Of a DNA stretch of 64,000 nt, positions 10,441-20,933 are shown piece by piece (the first letter of the stretch is position 1; the number at the start of each line of letters is the position of its first letter). Position numbers and translations under genes: made by a program. Under the pieces are notes generated by a model. That model saw nothing but the letters and a program-made list of their open reading frames with translations. It was not told where the DNA came from and searched no databases. Source of the DNA: Symsagittifera roscoffensis (Eukaryota > Xenacoelomorpha > Acoela > Convolutidae); NCBI RefSeq assembly GCF_963678635.1, contig NC_087071.1:17857613-17921612 (forward strand), in the 5' to 3' direction.

Positions 10441-11133
10441 TTATATCCTCAAGTTCGTATTCTCCCTCCTCTCTATCTCGCTCTGTTCCAAATCCGTCTC
10501 CCGCTCTGGTGTCGAGGAGTCTTCCTGTGGGTAGTGTTCATTATCATTGATGATTTGCCATTCATCATCAGCTGCCAGTTCGCCCACACTTAGTAGCTCT
10601 TTGCTTAGGTCATCGGGCTGTATCTTATCAATCAGGAAATCGTCTCTGTACCTGTTGTACCTCATGCCTGTCCGTTTGCGATTAACACTCCTTGTCCCCG
10701 CTGATATTGATAAGTCTGGTTCTGTCCACTTCGGCACCTCACCTTGCTCCGGATCGTTCCAGTCTTCTTCCACAAAAGATTCCGCTTCAGAGTCCGCTTC
10801 TATTTTTTCATTGTCATCCAAACTCAAGTTCTCATTGCCATCATTTTTCTCTCTGGTGCCTCTTTCGTTCACTTCCCATGCTGGCTCCACCAGTAGGTAC
10901 TCAAGTCCCTCCATGTCCTTTGGTATACACCAGTCCTCTGGGGATGGGACATGAGGCTTCAGATTTTCATAATGTGCTGCTCGCCCAGTACTCAAGCGGT
11001 AGAACCGTCCTTGTTGATGTACTTCCGTTATCATGAATGGTCCTCTTTGTCCCTTTGGGCGGTATGACTTTCTGGAAAATCCACACGTACTGGCCCACCT
11101 CATATGGCTTCGCCTGTAATATCTTTTCATCAT
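10441..11133 (-). pseudogene. Ty3 integrase C-terminal region and acidic tail
   Basis: The ORF opens with integrase C-terminal beta-barrel-like sequence (RGPFMITEVHQQGRFYRL, then RAAHYENLKPH), which in Ty3/gypsy elements follows the catalytic core. It continues into a long acidic tail (DDNEKIEADSEAESFVEED). It overlaps the upstream 10967-11536 ORF in another frame, so a frameshift separates core and C-terminus. No chromodomain is recognised. Confidence 0.6.
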
Positions 11134-11700
11134 GTTTCTTGCGCTGTCTCATTTGTGCTAGCGCAGTGTTCGTCCTGCATAGCTCGTTTAGTTCCTGCTG
11201 TCTCCTGATCGCTTCTTTCACGTAAGCTTGATGTGACTTCCTCTTCCCTTCGTATTCCGGGTAAAAGAATGTCAGGGGAATTGCTCTCTCCCTGCCCGTC
11301 AACATCATGAAAGGACTGATGCCCGTTGTTGAGTGTTGCGTACTGTTGTACGCCCGTACGACTTGCGGCAGATATTTATCCCAGTCTGTCATGTATCTTG
11401 AGCAGTATACCCTCAGCATAATCACCAACGTTCTATTCTGTCTCTCTACCAGCCCGTTGGTCTGAGGATGGTAAGTCGTTGAGTGTGCTTGAGCAATGTG
11501 TGACCTCTTCATTAATTCTTTGGTCAAATCCCCCACAAAGGCTTTGCCGTTGTCTGACTGAAAAGTAATTGGACAGCCGTATCATGATATCCAATGCGTT
11601 ATGAGGTGGTCACAAGTCTCCTCTGCTGAGGCTGTCTGACACGGAACTGCTTCTGCCAACTTTGTGAAGTGATCTATTATAACCAGTATCTGGTTTTATC
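10967..11700 (-). pseudogene. pol: Ty3 integrase catalytic core
   Basis: The frame reads IIDHFTKLAEAVP at about 11670, TFQSDNGKAF near 11560 (second catalytic Asp) and HPQTNGLVERQNR (catalytic Glu), followed by RAYNSTQHSTTGISPF, all signatures of Ty3/gypsy and retroviral integrase. A UGA interrupts the core at about 11581-11583, just before YGCPITFQSDNG. The region upstream of IIDHF lacks a clean first-Asp motif in frame, so part has been lost. It is inactive as it stands. Confidence 0.8.
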
Positions 11701-11704
11701 CCGA

Positions 11705-13072
11705 CTAGGTCATGCAGATCTTTTGATGGTATATCTGCACCACCTCGTTGAACTCCGAGCTCTCAACGGACTTCAGTGGGAACTTCATCTTCCTTGGGTC
11801 TTTTACCTGCAGGCATGCCAGGCATGCATTCACCCATCTCTCGCAAGCTTTCCTCAATCCTCGCCAATCAAACCTGTGAAGTATTCTCTGTTGCACTTTG
11901 TCTATCCCCTGGTGCCCCATCTGGTCGTGCAATCTGAATAACACCACCGTCTGATACAATTGTGGTAATATGATGAGGTTGTGCTTGTGTAATATCTCCT
12001 CCTCATCTTTTCTCTTGCACGCTACCACCCCGTCAGCTGTGTGATAGAGTAAATCTTTCTTCTCTTTGTAGAACTGGCTCAAGATCTTGTAGCTGTCTTC
12101 CTCGAGTTCCCCTTTCTCCATGCACCCCGTTCGGATCCATTTGGAGAGGTTACTTGTCATCTTGTCATTCTTTTGGGCTCCTATCAGATCCAACAGCCTA
12201 TATCTCGCCTTGACATGTTCCTTTAGTGCCATGATCTGTCCATTGTTTTGCCCAGGGTTGTGGATGTCATCATTCAGCTTCACGCATATTATCCTCTTCA
12301 CGATCTTCATATCGTCTTCTGGCACCAGATTTGTTCTGACATTTGAGTTGCATGATAGTTTCCTGAATGGTTTCCTCGAAACTGCAATTCTTTCAAGTTC
12401 TTCACCTCCTCGTACTTCTTGTACGTCCAAATTGTACGTTCCTGAGGATGGATCTGTTTTTAATTCCCTGTCGCGGTGTCTAATCTTCTCTTCCGCCAAT
12501 ATCATGCATAGAGTAACCTGATTGTCGCTGCTCTCATCCGAGTCCTCATCCCATAGTTCACACTCCCCGGACAAATTCCCTTCTTCAGTATCCTCTTCCT
12601 CCGTGGACGTGGACCACTCCCCGGACTCTTGACCTAGTCCCAGGTATTCAGCTTCTTCCTTGAACGCCACTTTCTTTTTCCTAGCCCGAGTCTGTTCAAG
12701 TATGTCGTCAGGGATTTTTTCAACCAGTGACTGCACGACTTCTTTCCCATCAGGGTTAGTCACCTTCGAGGTGTTTTTATCACTAACTATCTCGCTCCTT
12801 CGCAGTATTGTGACCTTGCCCTTTTCTTGGATCACGGGTTTATCATCTGCTAGTTTCTCGAGTAACCTCATTAAGTCATCATCTATTTGTGCATCTCCCG
12901 TTTCTACTTGGTTAAGATCATAGCCTTTTGCCTTGAGCGTCTCCCTCACAATCTTTGACTTGAGTATTATCCCTATCGGCATCCCTCGGTTCTTCTTCAA
13001 GATTGTTTTCTCCGGAGGTTCTTTTGGTAATCGGGGTGATCTTCTATTGGTTTGCCTGATTTGTCTATCCAT
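11705..13072 (-). pseudogene. pol: Ty3 RNase H-integrase linker and H2C2 zinc-binding domain
   Basis: This 455-aa ORF has a charged linker (about residues 1-340) and then a zinc-binding integrase N-terminus. HDQMGHQGIDK provides the His pair and CERWVNACLACLQVK the Cys pair. It ends at a stop at the beginning of the catalytic core. The linker is unusually long and acidic (STEEEDTEEGNLSGECELWD). Confidence 0.75.
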
Positions 13073-13596
13073 CTCGTGAGTGGAAGACTGTCGTACGTTT
13101 CCTTATCCATGAAGGAGAAGCCATCCTTGATTTCAGGCCTATCTGCCTCCCTCTGTTCTTGTCTCTCGTAGAACCCCGTCTTCTTACTCAAGCTGTCAGC
13201 GTTTTGATGTTTGTCTCGTGTTCTATGCTCAATTATTTTGTTGTACCCATCCAGGCGAACTATCCACCTCCCAATGTAACTTTGGTCCATTGAGTACGTC
13301 TTCAGCCAGCTTAGTGCCCTGTTGTCGACTCGCAGCTTGAATGGCTCGCTGCCTAGGTATGCTCTATATTTCTCGACAAAGGTAACCACCGCGAACATCT
13401 CTGCTTTCGGTGCCCCGTACTTCATTTCCGTGTCACTTAAGACTTTGCTCCCGTACGCTATTGGTCTCAAGACTGTTTTCCCGTTCCATTCTTGTTCCTG
13501 ATGGAGAATTCCAGAAGTCGCTACTACCGACGCATCCGTGTCCAGCACGTACATCCCTATCTCTGTTGGCATCCCTAGTACTGGTGCCTCGCACAA
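12997..13596 (-). pseudogene. pol: Ty3 RNase H domain, copy A
   Basis: VLDTDASVVATSGILHQ carries the first catalytic Asp of the retrotransposon RNase H. AEMFAVVTFVEKYRAYL, FKLRVDNRALSWL and HRTRDKHQNADSLSK give the Glu, second Asp and final HxxGNxxAD-like block. The order matches Ty3/gypsy pol. It is followed by the linker ORF in an overlapping frame. Confidence 0.8.
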
Positions 13597-13627
13597 CTCT
13601 TTCTTTATTCTCTGGAATGACTCTTCT

Positions 13628-14626
13628 TTATTCTCTGGAAGAAAATTTTGAATAAACAGTTTTTTGTTGCTGATTAACCTTGTGTCTCATTAACTGTTGC
13701 ATCGGGTATACCTTGTCTGCATAGCCTTTGATGAATTCTCTGTAGTAATTCGCAAAACCCAGGAAGCTCATCAATTGGTGTTCCGTTTTTGGTGATTTCC
13801 AAGTTAGAACTGCTTCTACTGCATCTGGATCTGGTCTGATGCCGTGCCTGTCCACTATCCTGCCCAAGTATTTTATCGACTCCTTGAGTATCTCACACTT
13901 TGATGGTTTACACTTTAACCCCGACCTCTTCATACACGCAAACCCCTCGTCAAGTCTCTCAATGTGGTCTTCTAGTGTTGGCGTCGCTATTACCACGTCA
14001 TCCACATAGCACATTACCAGATTGTCGTACTTCTTCGTCACACCTATCAGCGCGTGTGCCATCAACCGCTGAAATGTGGCGGTGGCATTGCAAAGACCAA
14101 ACGGCATCCGTTTCCATTGAAACAGACCCAACTCGCAGGCGAACCCTGTCTTGTCCCTGTCCTGCTTCCTGTCCTAAATCAAGAGTCGTAAAAAACTTTT
14201 CATCACCTAACTTCGAGAGGCTCTGATCAATCCTAGGTATGGGATAGGCATCCTTCACCGTGACGGAGTTCAGGTATCGAAAGTCACAACAAAACCTCAA
14301 TTGGTCGTCTTTCTTTTTGGCCATCACTACTCCACACGCCCACGGTGATTTGGATGGTTCTATCATATCATACTCTAGTAGCGTTTCGATCTCTTTTCTA
14401 CACGCATCCGATTTGTGTGGGGTCATGCGCCTCGCCCCCTCCCTGTGCGGTACCGCATTCTCCTCAAGTTCTATTTCATGCTCAACAAAATTACAACACC
14501 CGATGTCTGCCTTATGTCTCGAAAAAACTTCCTCGTTCCGCTCTATTACGTCCTTGATGGCTTCGAGCTGTTCGTCCGTTATCTTGCCTCTTAAATGTTC
14601 AATTTCCGGTAGGACCGCTTTATCAC
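13628..14626 (-). pseudogene. pol: Ty3 reverse transcriptase, copy A (disrupted)
   Basis: The N-terminal part (IEPSKSPWACGVVMAKKKD, then RFCCDFRYLNSVTVKDAYP) reads to LDLG at about 14175. There 24 bases present in copy B are replaced by one, so the frame is lost just after the motif A Asp. A second frame resumes (GLFQWKRMPFGLCNATATFQ) with motif C CYVDDVVIA and the thumb FLGFANYYREF. A further 7-base loss relative to copy B occurs near 13676. The family is certain, but copy A is dead. Confidence 0.88.
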
Positions 14627-14627
14627 T

Positions 14628-16070
14628 CTACATTTCATCTAGTGTGGGCCGTTCCGGAAAGTTCAAACAGCTCGATAGCCCATCGTCCGTCTCTGACTTA
14701 AGTGATTTCACAAGACCTGAAGAACTTTTTATTTTCTTCAATCGTCTCAAGATACAAATTTTGTCCCTATGATTGGGACAATCAACAACTTCATTTTGTT
14801 TTGAATTTTCATAACGAGTTTTAACAGGTAAAGCATATCCCAGCTTCCTCCCCCTCTGTATCGTGATGGGTATATCAAGAGTATTCAACAAGACACTGAC
14901 GCAGAGACCGCTCTTGGTTATCGAGAAGGATCTTCCTAAAACAGCAGCACTTTGACTAGTATGATTCGGGACTATGCATACTTGCTTGTTGTCACTTAGT
15001 TCATTGTAATTTTTCATTCGCAAGCTTACGATTGCCGCTTCGTTCGCCTTTAGCCTCACCCTCCTACTCAAGAATACCGGTGCTTTATTTTCATTCGCTA
15101 TTATTAAATTTACCGGTTTAATTGCGTACCTCCTATCCGGGTTTCTTATTCTGAACATCGCATTGTTTAAATCACTTGTTACGTCGAAGTTCCTGGTGAA
15201 GTTCCTGCCTAAAATGACTTGGTCAGACTCATCTAGGTTTTCTACTACAAGAAAGCTCATCCACAGACTGCGTTCCCCCAGATTTAGGGCTATTATTGTT
15301 GTTCTGCCTAGCACCCGCAGCGCCCCTTTGTTAGCAGCTGACAACCGTATTCTCGAGTCTATCAAGTCATCTTTGTTAAAGCCCTTTCGCTCCCAAGTTT
15401 CGATTGGTATTACACTCAAGACCGCACCAGTATCGAGTAACCCACGCAAGTGAGTCTTCTTGTCACTTATGTCCAGCACATGTGCTGATACGTCTGCCTC
15501 TGTCCCAATGTGCTTTGCATCTTCCTCAAGCATGGCGCAGTGTCCAATCGATCTCACTTTCAACTCTTCTTTTCCTACGTAGATCTGCCCTACTAGATCT
15601 TCATCACATGTTATCATTGTTTTCGTATAGATGTTGATCCCATCTATATTTAGCATCACCTCATGCGGACCATAAGCTTCTGTGTACCTGTTATCAACTC
15701 GGACTGACTTGCTACCCCCTCTTGTGAGTAGTGCCCTCAATGCTCTAGAAGTCGTTTGTGGGCCTATACCACTCAAGTAATCTGCGTACACATCAATGTG
15801 CATTATTGTCTGGTCGCTGGGTTCGCCCAAGTTTCTCATTACCTCATGGCCGCCCACGGTGATTATTGACATTATTCTGGCTCCGATCTTCGTTATGCCG
15901 AATGGCTTCCCTGTCTCCATTTTTACAGTGTTGCAGTTTCCACTTTTTGTCGACCCCGCTACAGCCTCTGGTATTGACTGCGAGCAACCTAATGCCTCGT
16001 TCAATTTCTTTCTTTCGATCTCTTGCTTTAGTCGTTGTTCTATTTCTTTCGCCGCCAGGTCCTGTTTCAC
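14628..16070 (-). pseudogene. pol: Ty3 aspartic protease region, copy A
   Basis: This 480-aa ORF holds LRGLLDTGAVLSVIPIETW at about residues 208-226, the DTGA catalytic motif of retropepsin-like proteases. VILGRNFTRNFD follows, the hydrophobic-Gly block after the flap. The N-terminal ~25 residues are a Lys/Glu-rich helix. The ORF is bounded by in-frame UAG codons on both sides (16098 upstream, 14628 downstream), and copy B has the same two stops. Confidence 0.82.
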
Positions 16071-16097
16071 TTTATTGATAGCTTCCGCCGCCGCTTT

Positions 16098-17066
16098 CTA
16101 ATAATTTATCTCTAGGGCGTTCCTGGCCGTGGCTTCTATCGCACTATTAACTTGTGTTACAGCTTTCACTGTTTTCGTTGGCAGTTCCGCACTTGGTGTT
16201 TCTAAGTTTTTCGTTTCAAATTCACATTGTCTATTTCTCTGGTTCTGCACCGCTGCTAACGCCAACTTGTGTTTGGGGTGACTCTGGTTCTTGACTGCCT
16301 CCCAGAACAACGGACATTCCATCCTGAAGTGCCCCTCTTGGTTGCAGAAGAAGCATCTTGCACCTATTTTGATGATCAAGCCACTATAGAACTCGTGTTC
16401 CTCCATCTGGCTCATATCTTACTCATCGGGTGCATATCCCAAACTCTTCATGCCCTGCTTGTATGTTGTGCAATCCGCCACGTGATGATCAGCTGACCCG
16501 CAGTTTGCGCATGATCTACGTTTGTCCATGTCATCTCTGGGCTTGTACCATGACTACCTTTGTGGTTGATTCTCCCCTTGCGTATTCCTGTTATCTGAAT
16601 ACGAGTATTTCTTGGGTTTCATTAGCATGTACTCTCTTGACTTCTGTCTCATTTCTTCTCGAGTCGGTGCACTATCTTTTGACAATTTATAGTATGTTGC
16701 TAACATTGTTCTCAAGTCGTCACTTTTTACCCCATCAATGAACTTCGAGGCGATGCTAAAATTTCTTCTGTTTGTCGACTCTTCAGGGTCACTCCTTCGT
16801 CTCAAGCTCTCAAGGTCATCCAGGAACCGATCAATTGATTCATCGTCCCTTTGCCTTATCTTTTCAAATCGCATCATCGCTTGATGACCATTCATGCCTG
16901 ACCCGAATTGATTCAACAATATCTCGAAGATTTTATCCGCGGTGTCGCGTTCTTCTTCTTTCTTTGCAACCACGCATTTCAACGCCGTGCCTTCTAAGTT
17001 GCTGAGTATCGCTGTGCAGGCTTGTCTCTCATCGTTCAAGTTGTCTTGTTCTAAATGTAATCTCAT
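16098..17066 (-). pseudogene. gag: Ty3 gag capsid and zinc knuckles, copy A
   Basis: A single frame interrupted by UAG (16554-16556) and UAA (about 16419-16421). The first part (DERQACTAILSNLEGTA, then MRFEKIRQRDDESIDRFLDD) is capsid-like. Between the stops is CANCGSADHHVADC, a CX2CX4HX4C knuckle. After the UAA comes a second knuckle, CFFCNQEGHFRMEC. A UAG ends the ORF before pol. All three stops are also in copy B. Confidence 0.82.
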
Positions 17067-17071
17067 AACTT

Positions 17072-17806
17072 CTACCCAAGTGTCAATACATCCATCCGAA
17101 TCATCTTTGAATTCTTTTGGCTTTTTGAAAGTTTTTCTGAATTTACCCCTCCTCTATCGCTCGAGTCAGTGTTCCTCGTAGCGAAGGCTTCTAGTGTCCT
17201 GTTCATCATCTCCCAGGTGCTCGCCCACGTCATAATATCTGGCCCCACGTTGCTGTGAGTCGTGGAGTCTCCTGGACCACTCGTTGTATTTGCTGTTCCA
17301 CTTTTCATAATTGTTTTGCCCCCCCCCGGTGCTGTACTCGCGGCCTCCCGGGATAATGGTAACGGTGTTGACTGCCGTTTGTTCCGTTGTGGTTCCACGA
17401 AGTCAACTCTATTGCCTTGCGTTCGCTCCGCTGCTGGCCTGTCCTGTGACGTTGAGTTCCTCAAGATGGCGTCTAGTTTTGCCTGTATTGCACATGACCT
17501 CTCAGCCTGTTCCCTACTCATTGTGTCCATTCTCGTTTCCAAACTCCCCAACTGGCTATTCACTGCGTCATATCGTTGCTTGTTCTTCATTTCTTGCATG
17601 TCTTTCTTGATGTTCTTGTCTCGCTCTCCATCAGTGGTATCTACCTTGTCCGACATCTGCTGAAGCTTTTCCTCTGTCGCTTTCGCTAGCTTGAAATAAC
17701 TTTCCAGGTACTCATGTTTGTTGTTTCTTATTTCTTTCCTTATCACATCTCTATCCTCCTTGCTGTGCTTCAGTTTCTTGTCGATCTGATCTAGCTTTGC
17801 CATCAA
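17072..17806 (-). pseudogene. gag: Ty3 gag N-terminal coiled-coil region, copy A
   Basis: Residues ~1-110 are a charged coiled coil (KLDQIDKKLKHSKEDRD and following), and the remainder is Ser/Thr-rich. A poly-G run on the coding strand (nine C on the plus strand, 17320-17328) lies in the middle. Near 17150 the frame leading into the capsid (WVEVMRLHLEQDN) becomes the neighbouring one, so the ORF ends prematurely at 17072. Confidence 0.7.
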
Positions 17807-17837
17807 ATCCTCTAGCTCAAGAGTAGTTGTTTCATGG

Positions 17838-18191
17838 TCAGCTGCTCATGGTCAGCTGTTCCACATTGTCTATCGGTGAGAACTCCATGGACTTTAGATG
17901 TGGTTCTTCTGCATTCGGCATCGGTGTTGACTCCGTCGTCTTCTTTTCCACTTCATCCACACTCTGGTCTGGTGTTTCTAGGTCAATCTCGATAGCGGGT
18001 TCCGCATGTTTCCCTTCCGTGCCCTCTTTTGTTCTGTTCTCTGTATTACTCCTTGTGTTGACCTTGCTAACTGAAAAGTTCTTCTTTGTTATCTTTGGGC
18101 CCATTGATGTCGTTTTACGTAGCGACGAGTTATATTTTGTCCTTGATTCAGTAGATCTTTTTTCTGCCACCGGTACCCTGCTCCGCCTCAT
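17838..18191 (-). CDS. N-terminal 117-aa ORF of the Ty3 element, copy A
   Basis: The protein starts with a very basic segment (MRRSRVPVAEKRSTESRTKY) and becomes acidic (IEIDLETPDQSVDEVEKK). It ends at a UGA inside a 14-bp tandem duplication (catggtcagctg twice, 17832-17859 on the plus strand), which separates it from the gag coiled-coil ORF. All four copies carry this ORF and the same duplication. It is probably the true N-terminus of gag; no domain is recognised. Confidence 0.55.
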   Translation of the reverse strand: MRRSRVPVAEKRSTESRTKYNSSLRKTTSMGPKITKKNFSVSKVNTRSNTENRTKEGTEGKHAEPAIEIDLETPDQSVDEVEKKTTESTPMPNAEEPHLKSMEFSPIDNVEQLTMSS

Positions 18192-18454
18192 TATTTTTAT
18201 TTATAATTGTTCCTACTTACAGTATTACTATATAAAAAATTCTACTATAAGGTTAAAATCTCGTTTGACAAAATTAATAAAAAAAATTTTACAATTTAAT
18301 AAAAACAACGTTTCCTAAGCTTTTTTGAAAATTCTATATGTTCTTGATCCCCACAGTACCGGATCTTTAGGACTAGTTAGAAAATTTAATTTTATGATTG
18401 GTTACTTCAACTTGTCTTAGTACTCTTTAGTACCGTCACCTCCCCTTCTTTATA

Positions 18455-18745
18455 CTGTTCCAAGACTTCCTCTCTACTGTCCCAGTACTTCTTGTTAGTG
18501 ACCCCACTGTCCCAAGACCCTTGCCCTAAGACGACTGTCCCAAGACTACTGTCCCAAGACTAGTGTCCCAAGACTAGTGTCCCAAGACCGTTGTCCGAAG
18601 ACTACTGTCCCAAGACCCTTGCCCTAAGGCTACTGTCCCAAGACTAGTGTCCCAAGACCACTGTCCCAAGACTACTATCACAGGACCCTTGCCCTAAGAC
18701 TACTGTCCCAAGACTACTGTTCCAAGACTGCTGTCCGAAGACTAT
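18455..18745. repeat. 14-bp minisatellite (CTGTCCCAAGACTA)n, copy A
   Basis: Roughly 18-20 tandem variants of CTGTCCCAAGACTA, some reading CCTTGCCCTAAG. The order of variant units is nearly the same in all four composites, so the array predates their duplication, with small later changes in unit number and sequence. Confidence 0.9.
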
Positions 18746-19634
18746 TCACTAAGTGTCTGGATAGTAGGATCTCTTTTGCTTCGTTGTGGGGACTTTTTAG
18801 AACCACTGTACCGTGTACCACCACGTGAGCTCTAGTAAAAATTTTCCCAAAATCCCTATCTTAATGGCCAAAATCCAAATACTCACCCCCCTGTATTTAT
18901 CTCCCTCTCGTTGTTTCAGGCTATTTGAAACCCCAAATTCTTCGCAGGTATCTTGTGATCACCTGTTCGTTCAAATACCAACAACAAATTTTCACTAAAA
19001 CGTAAAAATTTAAACAGGACAAAAACAGAGAGATGAACCCAACTAAAATTCAAAGCTGACTGATGTCAACCTTTGTCCGAAAAAATGTCTGGTACCCGAT
19101 TGCCACGCCTTTTCCTCCCCCCTATTAGCGATCTTATGGGGTATCACAAAAACTGTCTATGTCCGTTCCCCCCTACCAATCCGACCAGGGTACCTACCTT
19201 AACTCAATGTTAAATTTGGATATCCGCTTCTTATAACCAACGCGTGTAAGTATCTAATGTAACTAAATCGACGATGCCGAACAATTAGTTACTCTAATGT
19301 GTCCCCCCTTACAACCGCCAACCTCTAACCTAACCAGACCCCCTTCTAACCTCCCCCCTATTTAGCCCCCCTCTTAAGCCGAAAAATCCCTTAAGCGCCG
19401 GGTGCTAAACCTCTCGAGAGAAAACCGTAGACCTGTTTCCAAGCCTGCTTGTGTAAAAACTTCCTCAAAACAATGGGGCTCCGTTTATCCAATTTTACAC
19501 TTATTTCCTATAATGTAATGTGGATTTTAACGATACCCGTTTGCCCAACTTGAGAGCACCCCTGTGCGTCCTCTTCTTGTTGTAGCGATCCCGTGCTGGT
19601 TGTCCCCTTGACGTGCACTGCACTTGACACCAGC

Positions 19635-19841
19635 ACCACCTTCCCACTTGGCTGGTCACCTCTTCCAGTCAAGTTTCCTAGCGGTTCAGCTCAGTCCTTG
19701 TGAACCACTTTCCCACTCGGCTGGTCACCTCTTCCAGTAAAGTCTCCTAGTGGTCCGGTTCTGTCCTTGTGAACCACTTTCCCACTCGGCTGGTCATCTC
19801 TTCCAGTCAGGTCTCCTAGAGGTCCGGCTAGGTTGCAAGCT
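19635..19841. repeat. 69-bp tandem triplication, copy A
   Basis: Three units begin at 19635, 19704 and 19773, each starting ACCAC(C/T)TTCCCACT and containing GGCTGGTCA-TCTCTTCCAGT. Units differ at several positions. The same array lies at 28201, 35146 and 39584 in the other composites. Confidence 0.9.
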
Positions 19842-20894
19842 ATCTGAAAACCCTTAACAACGCCCCCCACTATGGCACCTTATTGAAGTCACTGGTTTAG
19901 ATTGCTAGATTGATCGAAACGGTCGGATTTATAAAACAGTATGGGTATACTATTTAATTAATATAAAGGTTTGATTCAACTAATCTGGTATCGAAGTCAC
20001 TTTCATTTTTTGTTTTATGATTTTTGGTCCTTTTTCTATACTTTTTTCTTGTTTTTGTCCCCCTAGTTACCCCCCTTAATCGGTAAGCTAAGCCTCGTTC
20101 GGAGAGCGTACCAGGAAGTTTTCTCAAGTTTTCTTAAAAAGCTATCACGGTACAACCGGAAGGTTTACACGTTCCCGCTGAACCGTACCACCGGTACTCT
20201 AGAATGGGCATGCAGCCCGGAGCTGTGTCAAGTGGGTTCGACTCCGTAGTCATGATGTCGTAAAAACACCCAGGAGCGCCTTAAAAACACTATGTAACAG
20301 TCGCCTACTTCGGTCACATATGAGGCTTAAGAAAAATAGGCCCTATAACCATTGGCTCAAGAGTCAGGGACACTATCTCTTGTGTTTTTCTACCTCAAAA
20401 CTGGTTCACTCTGGTTCAGCTAGATTCCGATCTTCTTTTGTAATCACCGTCTCCTGTATCAAGGTGGGACAGCTCTACTCTAGTTTTCTACGATGGAAAT
20501 TGCGAATAGCAATTTCCCACTGTGTATATTTGACAACTTTCCCGCAATTGTAATTCGTCGTTCTGATTTTATATTTTATGTTTTCAGTTGTCGCGAGAAA
20601 ACTGAGCATGACAGGCTGCATTCGCAATTTTGAAAAATAAAACTCCATTCCAAAACCACGTATTTTTGTGTTCCTCAAGGTCAAACTTCCAGATATGACC
20701 GACTAGCGCAATAGAAAGAAAAAACCGTAAAGTGCTGACAAAGGACAGTGAGTTAGATTTTCAGTTTAGGTGGATCATACCTTCATATTAATTAATTTAA
20801 GAAAAAACAAAAACACAAAAGGGAACCTTCCGTTTAGTTACGGTAAGTGCACAAGCTGGATAAGGCCATACCAGCGTTATAAAAATGCATAAAT

Positions 20895-20895
20895 G

Positions 20896-20933
<38 letters not shown>

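Larger units (their letters stand above)
9676..18191 (-). mobile_element. Ty3/gypsy retrotransposon, copy A (inactive)
   Basis: Read on the minus strand the order is gag, two CCHC knuckles, aspartic protease, RT, RNase H, H2C2 integrase, integrase C-terminus, macro-like domain. RT preceding RNase H and integrase is the Ty3/gypsy (Metaviridae) order. Coding is broken by in-frame stops at 16554, about 16419, 16098 and 14628, a UGA in the integrase, frameshifts, and a net 23-base loss in RT near 14172. No LTR pair could be identified. It is the leftmost and longest of four head-to-tail copies. Confidence 0.85.
18192..20894. other. non-coding region upstream of gag, copy A
   Basis: About 2.7 kb without a credible gene, present in all four composites at high identity. 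It contains an A+T-rich stretch directly upstream of the first ATG, a 14-bp minisatellite, a C-rich section (19300-19400), a 69-bp triplication, and at 20215-20260 a tRNA T-arm-like motif (GTGGGTTCGACTCC). It should hold the promoter or LTR of the Ty3 element, but I could not delimit an LTR. The short plus-strand ORF at 20320-20553 is conserved only because the DNA is duplicated. Confidence 0.5.

Noticed and set aside
9676-18191. Nuclear code reassignment (stop codons read as sense)
   Set aside because: UAA, UAG and UGA all interrupt the elements, alongside frameshifts, while the host KLHL12 and F-box exons use normal stops; decay explains it better.
18455-18745. CRISPR-like array
   Set aside because: Units are contiguous 14-bp repeats without unique spacers, in a eukaryotic context; it is a minisatellite.
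20215-20260. tRNA primer-binding site for the Ty3 element
   Set aside because: A T-arm-like GGTTCGACTCC is present, but no CCA end at the right spacing and no LTR boundary next to it, so I do not call a PBS.
20320-20553. Plus-strand 77-aa ORF repeated in all four composites
   Set aside because: Its conservation is explained by recent DNA duplication; it also carries substitutions without coding constraint and no recognisable domain.
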